Positions 9,072 to 17,017 of a stretch of 64,000 nt of DNA are shown here, piece after piece. The notes beneath the pieces were generated by a model. It was given only the letters and a program-made list of their open reading frames with translations. It had not been told where the DNA came from and searched no databases. Positions within the stretch are counted from its first letter, which is position 1, and each line of letters begins with the position of its first letter. The position numbers and the translations under genes are program-made. The DNA comes from Desulfosediminicola ganghwensis (lineage in GTDB: Bacteria > Desulfobacterota > Desulfobulbia > Desulfobulbales > Desulfocapsaceae): NCBI RefSeq assembly GCF_005116675.2, contig NZ_CP050699.1:5078501-5142500 (forward strand), written 5' to 3'.

Positions 9072-10271
9072 TTACAGCTCATTAACGTTTTTTGCATAGC
9101 TACTTTCGCGATACTTCTCAAAACACATCGCTGTGGTTCTGTAGGCGATATGTGCGAATTTGGTGTATGGCAAATACAGGAACAGCATCATTACCGATAC
9201 GAGATGCAGATAATACACGATATAGCCAAGGGTAGGGAGACCAGCGAGACGAATAAGCTCAGCTCCAAGACCGGTTATACCTACTGCCATGATTTCCCAG
9301 ATCAGGAACCAGTCATAGAAGGTATTGCTTGCCTCACCTTTTTTCTCCATTTCCTTGCGGTTGTTCCATAAAACCCAAATACCGTAGAGAAGAGCAACGG
9401 CAGAAACATTAGCAAGAATTTTGAACGGATCAATCAGGGAGAGTGGTCCGTGGAGGTGTGGCCAGATAAGCCCCAGCACATCGTTCTTGAACAAGGACCA
9501 ACAGGTAACTATAAACAGTCCGATGAAGGCCAGCACAAGAGGCAAATGACCTTTTACACGGTCTGTGTTCACTGTGCACTCACGAAACCGGCTGTGCTTC
9601 ATGGTTTCCACAAGCGATGGCCAAAGGAAATCCTGAAAAAATCCTACTACAGATGGCCTGAAGTTGGAGCTAATTCCAGCGTTGCTGCTCATCGCCTTCC
9701 ACATCTTGGTGATTCCCATAAACAATGAGAACACAGCTAAGCCCAGCGAAGGCACCATAAAGAATACGATAAAAGCAATATTCTTTGCGTACCACCTGAA
9801 GTCCCAGTGACCAAAGAACTCCTGATATCCTTTCTTGGCAAACTCTTCAGTGCTTGGAATATGCATCGCACCAGAAAGAAACCAGAAAATAAGGATGATA
9901 ACTGCAGGAATACCAATCAACATCGGCAGATTCTTTGCACTTGTGCAAAGCTTAGCCAGACCGGCTGGCCAACCGTAGAAGGTATAGGCAAAGGAACGAA
10001 TTGCACCAAGTACCTCACCTGGCTTGGCACCACGTGGACAGTTAGCGGTACAATCACCACATTGGTGACAGAGAAACACATCGGGATCAGCAACGAGATT
10101 TTCTTTCATACCCCATTGGGACCAAATCATTTCCTTTCTTGGAAATGGTTTCTCATCACTGGAAAGAGGACAAGCAACAGAACATGTTGCACACTGATAA
10201 CACTTTTTTAAAGTGTCACCTCCAGCCTCTTTCAGAGATCGTATAAATTGTAAATCCGGTTGAACATTCAT
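9072..10271 (-). CDS. qmoC: QmoC, membrane subunit of the quinone-interacting oxidoreductase
   Basis: Membrane-anchored subunit of QmoABC, which exchanges electrons between the menaquinone pool and APS reductase. In 399 residues it fuses an HdrC-like part to an HdrE/NarI-like part. Two [4Fe-4S] motifs, CYQCATCSVACP (24-35) and CHQCGDCTANCP (about 68-79), lie in the N-terminal 95 residues. The rest has about six hydrophobic helices, starting around residue 112, with histidines suited to haem b ligation. This fusion is the accepted hallmark of QmoC. It is last in the qmoABC run, 130 bases after qmoB, with a GC-rich hairpin in between. Start MNVQPDLQFIRSL follows an AGGAGG-like site. Confidence 0.96.
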   Translation of the reverse strand: MNVQPDLQFIRSLKEAGGDTLKKCYQCATCSVACPLSSDEKPFPRKEMIWSQWGMKENLVADPDVFLCHQCGDCTANCPRGAKPGEVLGAIRSFAYTFYGWPAGLAKLCTSAKNLPMLIGIPAVIILIFWFLSGAMHIPSTEEFAKKGYQEFFGHWDFRWYAKNIAFIVFFMVPSLGLAVFSLFMGITKMWKAMSSNAGISSNFRPSVVGFFQDFLWPSLVETMKHSRFRECTVNTDRVKGHLPLVLAFIGLFIVTCWSLFKNDVLGLIWPHLHGPLSLIDPFKILANVSAVALLYGIWVLWNNRKEMEKKGEASNTFYDWFLIWEIMAVGITGLGAELIRLAGLPTLGYIVYYLHLVSVMMLFLYLPYTKFAHIAYRTTAMCFEKYRESSYAKNVNEL

Positions 10272-10354
10272 TTTTCCCCTCCTGTTATATTATCAAAAAC
10301 TACAAATCATGATCTCATGAAATTACTAAACTCAAACTCCGAGTATTCCTCAAA

Positions 10355-10378
10355 CCGCGGAGAGCAAGCCCCCCGCGG
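10355..10378 (-). repeat. GC-rich hairpin between qmoB and qmoC
   Basis: CCGCGG at 10355-10360 and 10373-10378 can pair, extended by wobble pairs to about 9, with a 6-base loop. It is followed on the minus strand by only TTTG. It lies 24 bases past the qmoB stop, so a processing or mRNA-stability element, or a weak attenuator, is more likely than a full terminator. Confidence 0.45.
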
Positions 10379-10401
10379 AACGGTTCATGATATACAACAG
10401 G

Positions 10402-12663
10402 TTAGAAGCCTTTGAATGGGTTCGGACCCATTTCAACGATCTCTTCGACAAAATCGTTAATGATCTGCGGAATCTTGTCGTAATCAGTAATTGCAACCTG
10501 CTCAGCAGCACATCTCTCAGACTCAAGGCCGAGACTGGAGAGAGTGTCACCGATATTTTCCATACGCTTGGAAGCAATCTCGGAACCTTTAACAAAGTGA
10601 CACTGATAATCGTCGCCATAAGTACAACCAAGCAGCATAGCACCGTCCATACCAGCAGACAGAGCATCACGGATCCAGGCCATATTCACAGAACCAAGAC
10701 AGCGTACAGGAATGAATCGTACCATATGATTGAGACCATTACGCTTCATACCAGACATATCGAGTGCCGGGTAAGCGTCGTTTTCGCAAACAAAAACGAC
10801 AATACGCAGTCTATCATCATCGTCCTCAGGTACTTCAATGGCCTTAACCATCGAACCAATCAGATCAATGTTGTAATCCTTAAATCCGATAATACGTTCC
10901 GGACATGCACCCATACAGGTACCACATCTACGACAACGGGTCGGGTTAGGCAGCGGAGTACCTTTTTCATCATCATCGAGAGCACCGAACGGACACTCCT
11001 CGGTACAACGCTTACACTGGGTACAACGCTGCATGAAAAATTCCGGGTAGGTTGCATCACCGGAACGAGGATGAACAGATACGCCGCGATCAGTTGACTC
11101 GAGGCACTGAACAGCTTTGAGTGCAGCACCGGTTGCATCATCAAGCGCTTCATCCATGGTCTCAGCCTTACGAACGCCACCACAGGCGTAAATACCTGTT
11201 CTTCGGGTCTCGTATGGGAAACAGATGAAATGAGAGTCAGCATAACCGTCGAACAGGTCGAGATCGTTAAAGGCTGGTCCCTGGCGATAAGCAAGATTAA
11301 TGGTGTTCTCATGCAGGGTGGTTGGCTCCATACCTGCCGCAAGAACAACCATATCCACTTCAAGATCAAGGTTTTCGCCAAGCAGGGTATCTTCAACAGC
11401 CACAGTAACCTTGCCGCCGGCCTCGCCGACCTGCATCACGTTACCTTTGGTCATGAAAATACCATCGTTTAGCTGAGCAGCCTTGTAAAACAGTTCCATG
11501 GAACCTGGAGTACGCATATGCTGGTAAAGAATATATGCTTTACCTTCTGCATTATCCTGGCAGACATACTGAGCCTGCTTAAGAGCGACCATGGAGGTTA
11601 CAGAGTTACAGTATGGAAAATCCTGATCATGGTCTTTTCCACCTGGACTCTGAACAAAGGCTACATTTGCAGGAACCTTTCCTTCTTTGGCAAGCTTCTC
11701 GAATTCGGCATTGGTTACAACATTAGGTATCTTGCCATGGCCGAGATGCTCATACTGGCTGACATCAGCAGGCTTCCAACCGGTGGCAAGTACAACTGCA
11801 CCAACTTTGGTCGCGTTAGGATCGATCTCGGTATACTTCTGGAGACCTGCATTCGGGTCTTCCTTCTGACCTTTATCAATCAGTTCCTGCTCATCAACAG
11901 TTACCTTCGCAGGAGCATCCCACTCACCAGTTGTTCCGGCATCTTTAAAAGTAACGTTAAAATCACCAGGAGCACCAGAGATACGTGCCACCTCTGTTGC
12001 AGTCTTAACAGTTATCTTCTCGTTTGCCTCAATCTCTGCCAGCAGGGCGGCAACAGGATTCTCTTCGAGGTCAGTCCAGGGTGACTTGGAGGGGAAAGAC
12101 TTTCTCCAGCCTTTCGCCTTACCGCCTGGCTCATCCTCTTTCTCAACTACCAGTACATCGTAACCGGCTGCGGCAGCCTCTTTTGCTGCAGTAAGACCGG
12201 AGATACCAGCACCCATGACCATAATGGTCTTGTTGATGGTCTCTAATTTAAATGCCTCTGCCAGTTCGGTCTTCTTGGCACGGGTACAAGCCATTCTCAT
12301 GTAGTCAGAAGCGGTCTCCTGAAGAAACTCTGCTGCTTCTGCATGGGGCTCTTCACCTTCAGCAGGTTTTACCTCAGACCAGATCACCTGCTCACGAAGG
12401 TTTGCACGAACAGTAATCTTATCATCACCGAAGTTGAACTCGTTCGTCATAACACGTGGAGAACAGGCACCTACAACTATGGTGTTAACACCGTCAGCGA
12501 TATCAGTCTCGATGAACGCCCTGCCCTCTTTGCCACAGAGGTATGCATGGGTCTTGCACTCCATGGACATCTCACCGGATACAATCTCGGAAAGGGCCTC
12601 AATGTCGAGCGCATCTCCGATGCCACACCCGGTACAAATATATGCACAGTATTTTTTATCCAT
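10402..12663 (-). CDS. qmoB: QmoB, flavin/iron-sulfur subunit with HdrA- and MvhD-like parts
   Basis: Soluble subunit of the Qmo complex, related to HdrA of heterodisulfide reductase. In 753 residues it shows an FAD-binding Rossmann motif MGAGISGLTAAKEAAAAG near residues 149-166. Two ferredoxin-type [4Fe-4S] motifs follow, CTQCKRCTEECP and CRRCGTCMGACP, at about 548-595. A C-terminal MvhD-like domain (about 625-745) starts RIVVFVCENDAYPA and includes the CLGSVN and GCTYGDDYQC cysteines. In the Hdr/Mvh systems the MvhD part passes electrons to HdrA, so QmoB is taken as the likely contact to AprAB or another partner (inference). Its ATG lies 6 bases after the qmoA stop, with AGGAGG inside the last qmoA codons, indicating translational coupling. 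Confidence 0.96.
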   Translation of the reverse strand: MDKKYCAYICTGCGIGDALDIEALSEIVSGEMSMECKTHAYLCGKEGRAFIETDIADGVNTIVVGACSPRVMTNEFNFGDDKITVRANLREQVIWSEVKPAEGEEPHAEAAEFLQETASDYMRMACTRAKKTELAEAFKLETINKTIMVMGAGISGLTAAKEAAAAGYDVLVVEKEDEPGGKAKGWRKSFPSKSPWTDLEENPVAALLAEIEANEKITVKTATEVARISGAPGDFNVTFKDAGTTGEWDAPAKVTVDEQELIDKGQKEDPNAGLQKYTEIDPNATKVGAVVLATGWKPADVSQYEHLGHGKIPNVVTNAEFEKLAKEGKVPANVAFVQSPGGKDHDQDFPYCNSVTSMVALKQAQYVCQDNAEGKAYILYQHMRTPGSMELFYKAAQLNDGIFMTKGNVMQVGEAGGKVTVAVEDTLLGENLDLEVDMVVLAAGMEPTTLHENTINLAYRQGPAFNDLDLFDGYADSHFICFPYETRRTGIYACGGVRKAETMDEALDDATGAALKAVQCLESTDRGVSVHPRSGDATYPEFFMQRCTQCKRCTEECPFGALDDDEKGTPLPNPTRCRRCGTCMGACPERIIGFKDYNIDLIGSMVKAIEVPEDDDDRLRIVVFVCENDAYPALDMSGMKRNGLNHMVRFIPVRCLGSVNMAWIRDALSAGMDGAMLLGCTYGDDYQCHFVKGSEIASKRMENIGDTLSSLGLESERCAAEQVAITDYDKIPQIINDFVEEIVEMGPNPFKGF

Positions 12664-12669
12664 TGATCA

Positions 12670-13929
12670 TTACCTCCTGGAAACCTGAATTGCCTTCAAG
12701 GCAGCGGCAGTGGAATTCTGAGTAGTTGTAACAACGTCTGCTGCTTTTTTAGCACAACCTGCAGCAATCATTGCCTTCTCTGCATCAGTGATTACGAAAC
12801 CGTTGCTGTCCATCTGCAAGGCAACAGGTGCACCCTGTACATCAAGTGATGGCTGCATTCCGGTTGCCAGGACTGCCAGATCGACCTTCTGGGAGATCTT
12901 CTCCATGGTAACAGCGTTTTCTGCGATAAGAGTTACACCGCCATCTTCCTCGATCAGAATATCTGCAACCTTGCCTTTAATAAACTCGGCGTTTGCATCA
13001 TTCATACGGGCTTCACGGAATTTCTCGTATTTTCCTGGGGTACGCAGATCTATATAGAAAACATAGATTTTGGCATCAGGATACTGCTCACGGACGTAGG
13101 ACATCTGCTTGAAAGTTGCCATACAACAGATGTGCGAGCAGTACTCGAGATGATTTTCATCACGGGAGCCAGCACACTGAACAAAACCAATAGACTCGAT
13201 TTCCTTGTTGTCGCCAGGACGGAGGATCTTACCCTCGGTAGGACCGTTCGGAGCAGCAAGACGCTCCATCATCATATTGGTGATGATGGCATCAGACTGG
13301 CCAAACTTGAGGTTCTCCATCTTAGTTGCATCATATGGTTCCCAGCCTGTGGCCCAGATAATCGAGCCAACGTTGACTGTTACTGTCTCGGACTGCATAT
13401 CGAGGTCAACAGCATCATATTTGCAAGCAGCCTTAACCGCCTCTGCACCCTCGGCAGAAAGAGCGTCTTTGGCAATAACATAACGACGTGGAAACGCCAT
13501 AGCGTGCGGAAGATAAGCAGCTTTCGTCTTGCCAAGACCAAAATTGAAATCACTGTCGATCTCATCAGGGCAGGCAACAGCACAGTCACCGCAAGCGGTA
13601 CAATTGCTGTTTACGTAACGTGGGCTGATTTCCAGTGTAACTTCATAATTGCCAGGGCCACCGGTGACTTCTTTCACGGTGGTCATGGAATATGTACGGA
13701 TCTTACGGTTGTCTTTAATCCGCCGGAAGTTGATTTCGAGTCCACAACTAGGTGGACACATCTTCGGAAAATACTCATTCAGCTGGGCTACCCGACCACC
13801 AAAGGTTGGGCTCTTTTCGACCAGGAATACGTCGTTTCCGACTTCGGCGGTCTCAAGGGCAGCTGTGAGGCCACTGATTCCTCCGCCTACGACCAATACT
13901 GCACCATTGGTGCCATGCTCGTCAGTCAT
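12670..13929 (-). CDS. qmoA: QmoA, HdrA-like flavoprotein subunit
   Basis: First subunit of QmoABC, an HdrA-like flavoprotein of 419 residues. The N-terminal FAD motif VVGGGISGLTAALETAEVG is at about 12-30. A C-P-P-S-C-G segment lies near residue 58, and a cluster of four cysteines, CTACGDCAVACP, near 110. A second nucleotide-binding half follows (SIGFVQCAGSRDENHLEYCS), with further cysteines near residues 252-270. QmoA works with QmoB and membrane QmoC between menaquinol and APS reductase; qmo genes are essential for sulfate respiration in Desulfovibrio. It starts after a GGAGGAAAG site. A strong terminator lies between it and aprA, so it probably has its own promoter or depends on read-through. 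Confidence 0.95.
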   Translation of the reverse strand: MTDEHGTNGAVLVVGGGISGLTAALETAEVGNDVFLVEKSPTFGGRVAQLNEYFPKMCPPSCGLEINFRRIKDNRKIRTYSMTTVKEVTGGPGNYEVTLEISPRYVNSNCTACGDCAVACPDEIDSDFNFGLGKTKAAYLPHAMAFPRRYVIAKDALSAEGAEAVKAACKYDAVDLDMQSETVTVNVGSIIWATGWEPYDATKMENLKFGQSDAIITNMMMERLAAPNGPTEGKILRPGDNKEIESIGFVQCAGSRDENHLEYCSHICCMATFKQMSYVREQYPDAKIYVFYIDLRTPGKYEKFREARMNDANAEFIKGKVADILIEEDGGVTLIAENAVTMEKISQKVDLAVLATGMQPSLDVQGAPVALQMDSNGFVITDAEKAMIAAGCAKKAADVVTTTQNSTAAALKAIQVSRR

Positions 13930-14144
13930 ACCTTTCCTCCATAATTACTCTTAAAAAAATATATTGACCATTGGCATGGTTAACTGATCTGCGACGAACA
14001 TCTCTGTAAACCAACACCAATTAATGGACTAAGATCCCTAGATAACATATTTTTAATACCGATGAAAACTTTTTTAGCTTAGGCTGGACAAAGTTTACCA
14101 AACTCTTTACCCGGCATACGCCAAAAAGGGTCTCCTTATAACAA

Positions 14145-14180
14145 AAAATCTCCAGGAGCCGGCTGACCCCTGGAGATTTT
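14145..14180 (-). terminator. Rho-independent terminator after aprA
   Basis: Arms 14145-14156 and 14169-14180 pair perfectly over 12 bases with a GC-rich 12-base loop. On the minus strand the stem is followed by TTTTTTGT when the A-rich arm is counted. It sits about 42 bases after the aprA stop and would end most aprBA transcripts before qmoA. Confidence 0.85.
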
Positions 14181-14221
14181 AGTACTACTTCACATCTAAC
14201 CTAACACTTTGGGTCCATCAA

Positions 14222-16240
14222 TTAGATCCAAGGTTCGGTCTCAACGATGTTGATAACCTCAACCTTCTCACAGAGCCACTCTTTGGTCTCTGGGTTGAAG
14301 GTGGAGTTAACGAAGCACTTCCAGTTCTCGTCATCACAGGTCGGGAAATCAGATCTGTAGTAGAATCCTGGGTAACGGGACTCTTTACGGAACTCGATGT
14401 GACGGATATGGGTCTCAACACACCAGATGCGGTGATAGTTCTCCCAAGCTCTCATCAGCTCATGGAGGTCACCAGCGCCCATCTTCTCAGCATCTTCACG
14501 AAGCATCTGGAGGAGATCCAGACAGATGTTCAGAAGTTTACCAGAAGTCATGTAGTAGGTAGCAACACCACCACCGTACTCATCGGTAGCCTTCATGAGA
14601 CGCATCATCATACCAGCAGGCTTGCAGTAGTTCGGATTCACATCTTCAGCGGTAGATGCATCCTTGAACTCGTTGTAGCGCTTAACTGGAGCGTAGATCT
14701 CATCAGCAAGCTCCTGAGGAGTCTGCATGAGCTCTGGGGTGAAGTCAGCATTGTCGCGGCAGAATTTAACCATCTGCTTAGCAGCAATACGACCCTCAGC
14801 ATGGGAACCGGAGGAGAACTTATGACCGGAAGCACCAACACCATCACCAGCGGTGAACAGACCGTCAACGGTGGTCATACGGTTGTAGCCCCACTTGTAC
14901 TTGTGAGCACGGGAGTCATTCTGTACATCTGGTACCCACTCTTCTTCCGGACCAGAGGTCCAGATACCACAACAACCGGAGTGAGATCCAAGCATGTATG
15001 GTTCGGTTGGCATAATCTCAGAACCTACTTTCTCAGGCTCGATGTTCATACCAGCCCAGAGACCTGCCTGACCAACGGACATATCCAGGAAGTCTTCCCA
15101 CGCCTCAGACTCGAGGTGTTTCCAGAACTTCTTGAGGGACTTCTCATCCATACCTGCTTCTTTACGCTCGTCAAGGAAAGCGTTAAGAGCAACGTCGGTA
15201 GCCATGTAGATAGGACCACGGCCTTCTTTCAGCTCGTTGATCATCAAGTGGTTACGCAGACAGGTCGGGGTAACCGCAGACTGACCGTAAGGCATGAACT
15301 TGGAAAGCTCTTCTTTAGCAGCATCGCCCATTGCGTAGAACTCGCCCAGACCGTTAGCAACTTTCGCTTTGAACAGAAGGAACCAAGCACCAACAGGACC
15401 GTAACCATCTTTGAAACGGGCTGGGGTGAAACGGTTTTCCATCATGGTCAGGGTAGCACCAACCTGAGCACACATGGTGTAGGTGGAACCTGCGTTCCAT
15501 ACTGGGTACCATGCACGTCCTTTACCCTCACCGGTAGAACGTGGGCGGAAAATGTTAACCGCACCACCACAAGCTACCATTGCAGTTTTGCAACGGAAAA
15601 CGTGTACTTTGTTCTCACGGGTGGAGAAACCTACCGCACCAGCGATCTGGTTTGGCTTGTTCTTGTCAAGCAACATCTTAACGATGAATACACGCTCAAG
15701 GATGTTGTCTGCGCCAAGTGCGGTTGCTGCAGGCTCTGCAACGATACACTTGTAAGACTCACCGTTGATCATGATCTGCCATTTACCGGTACGCACAGGC
15801 TGTCCGCCTTCACGCAGGGTTGGAGCAGGCTTGGAACCGTCGAGGTTCTCGCCGTCAGCATCTTTCTTCCATACTGGCAGACCCCACTCCTCGAACAGTT
15901 TAACAGACTCATCTACGTGACGACCGCAGTCGTAAATAAGATCTTCACGTACAACGCCCATCAGATCGTTACGAACCATTTTTACGTAGTTCTCGATCGG
16001 ATTCTCACCAATGTAGGTGTTAATAGCAGAAAGACCCTGGGCAACAGCACCAGAACGCTCGAGGGAAGCTTTATCCACGAGCATGATTTTCATATCTTCA
16101 GGAGCCCACTTCTTGATCTCGAAAGCGGTTCCACAAGCAGCCATACCACCACCGACGATGAGAACATCAACATCATGCTCTACTACCTCAGGATCGACAA
16201 CTGCAAGCAACTCACCTTTGGGTTTATTTGGTAATGCCAT
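14222..16240 (-). CDS. aprA: Adenylylsulfate reductase subunit alpha
   Basis: Catalytic FAD subunit of dissimilatory APS reductase, which reduces adenosine 5'-phosphosulfate to sulfite and AMP in the cytoplasm. At 672 residues it is close to the family norm. The N-terminal dinucleotide motif VLIVGGGMAACGTAFEIKKW is at about 26-45. The succinate-dehydrogenase-like flavoprotein fold continues with SGAVAQGLSAINTYIGE and ends with the characteristic KEWLCEKVEVINIVETEPWI tail. It follows aprB by 60 bases. Codon use looks strongly biased, as expected for a highly expressed gene; this also creates a long antisense open frame. Linkage to qmoABC rather than to an sox or reverse-dsr locus fits the reductive pathway. 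The sulfate adenylyltransferase gene is not in the window. Confidence 0.98.
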   Translation of the reverse strand: MALPNKPKGELLAVVDPEVVEHDVDVLIVGGGMAACGTAFEIKKWAPEDMKIMLVDKASLERSGAVAQGLSAINTYIGENPIENYVKMVRNDLMGVVREDLIYDCGRHVDESVKLFEEWGLPVWKKDADGENLDGSKPAPTLREGGQPVRTGKWQIMINGESYKCIVAEPAATALGADNILERVFIVKMLLDKNKPNQIAGAVGFSTRENKVHVFRCKTAMVACGGAVNIFRPRSTGEGKGRAWYPVWNAGSTYTMCAQVGATLTMMENRFTPARFKDGYGPVGAWFLLFKAKVANGLGEFYAMGDAAKEELSKFMPYGQSAVTPTCLRNHLMINELKEGRGPIYMATDVALNAFLDERKEAGMDEKSLKKFWKHLESEAWEDFLDMSVGQAGLWAGMNIEPEKVGSEIMPTEPYMLGSHSGCCGIWTSGPEEEWVPDVQNDSRAHKYKWGYNRMTTVDGLFTAGDGVGASGHKFSSGSHAEGRIAAKQMVKFCRDNADFTPELMQTPQELADEIYAPVKRYNEFKDASTAEDVNPNYCKPAGMMMRLMKATDEYGGGVATYYMTSGKLLNICLDLLQMLREDAEKMGAGDLHELMRAWENYHRIWCVETHIRHIEFRKESRYPGFYYRSDFPTCDDENWKCFVNSTFNPETKEWLCEKVEVINIVETEPWI

Positions 16241-16300
16241 ATTTTAATCTCCTTATATCTATCAAAGATTTTGCGTTCTAGTTTAGATTCCGGTTCCCGA

Positions 16301-16717
16301 TTACTTAGGAGTCGGGAGATCGCTTTCGAGAAGGAGACACTCGTCATCGAGGTTCGCACCTGTCTCGCCAACGTATGCGTTAGCAGCACCCTCAGCGGTG
16401 GTACGCACTGGGAATTTGAAACGCTTCATTGCGCCGTTACGGAATTTAACGGTCCACATGATGGAATCTGCACTACGCATTGGGTGAACCTGGCCGCCCA
16501 TAGGTACGAAGTCATCGTAACCACGAACGAAAATAGCACCCTGCGGGCAAATCTTGACACAGGAGTAGCACTCCCAGCATGCATCCGGTTCCTGATTGTA
16601 GGCTTTCATTTCGCCTTTTTCGAGTACCATCAGGTCGTTCGGACAGATGTACATGCATGCGGTCTTGTCTCCACCCTTGCAGCCATCACACTTGGAAGGA
16701 TCTACATAACTTGGCAT
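16301..16717 (-). CDS. aprB: Adenylylsulfate reductase subunit beta
   Basis: Iron-sulfur subunit that passes electrons to the FAD of AprA. The 138-residue protein starts MPSYVDPSKCDGCKGGDKTA. It carries two [4Fe-4S] motifs: C10-x2-C13-x8-C22-x3-C, with the unusual long spacing known for AprB, and C47-x2-C-x2-C-x3-C (CWECYSCVKICP). The C-terminal tail wraps AprA in known structures. It is first in the aprBA transcript, behind a long leader and a near-consensus promoter. An AGGAGGT-type ribosome-binding site precedes the ATG. Confidence 0.98.
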   Translation of the reverse strand: MPSYVDPSKCDGCKGGDKTACMYICPNDLMVLEKGEMKAYNQEPDACWECYSCVKICPQGAIFVRGYDDFVPMGGQVHPMRSADSIMWTVKFRNGAMKRFKFPVRTTAEGAANAYVGETGANLDDECLLLESDLPTPK

Positions 16718-17017
16718 TAAACTACCTCCTCAGTTAGTTTTAAACAATGTGGTCCCGACAAATTCAGGACCAGCTAAACCTATACTCTTGTACTGCAAAA
16801 TAAAACATCTAAACTCAACCCCGCTAAGCCTATTGAGGCCGTACTGCCGTGAACATCCTCAAGAAACTTACGCGGTTTTAGTTACCAGATGAACAGATTA
16901 TAAACCCACGTAAAACCAATAAGAAACTACTGAACGGTCCCTCATTTATTTAACGAATTTTTTTTATAATTGGTTGCCATACTATTGTCAAGAGAATTCA
17001 CACTAAAGCTTACTATG
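16718..17017 (-). other. aprB leader region
   Basis: About 300 bases between ftsK and aprB. The promoter at 16963-16991 implies an untranslated leader of about 240 bases. I see no strong hairpin or recognised riboswitch in it, only short repeats such as GGTCC...GGACC at 16751-16771. Confidence 0.5.
16963..16991 (-). promoter_or_regulatory. Near-consensus sigma70 promoter of aprBA
   Basis: On the minus strand, TTGACA (16986-16991) and TATAAA (16963-16968) are spaced by exactly 17 bases. The predicted start is near 16956, well upstream of aprB, and would drive aprBA and possibly qmoABC. Confidence 0.8.

Noticed and set aside
13132..13944. A 270-codon open frame on the plus strand
   Set aside because: Antisense to qmoA; no domain and no ribosome-binding context.
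14399..16234. A 611-codon open frame on the plus strand
   Set aside because: It lies antisense to aprA. Strong codon bias of aprA removes stops on the opposite strand, and the translation has no recognisable domain.
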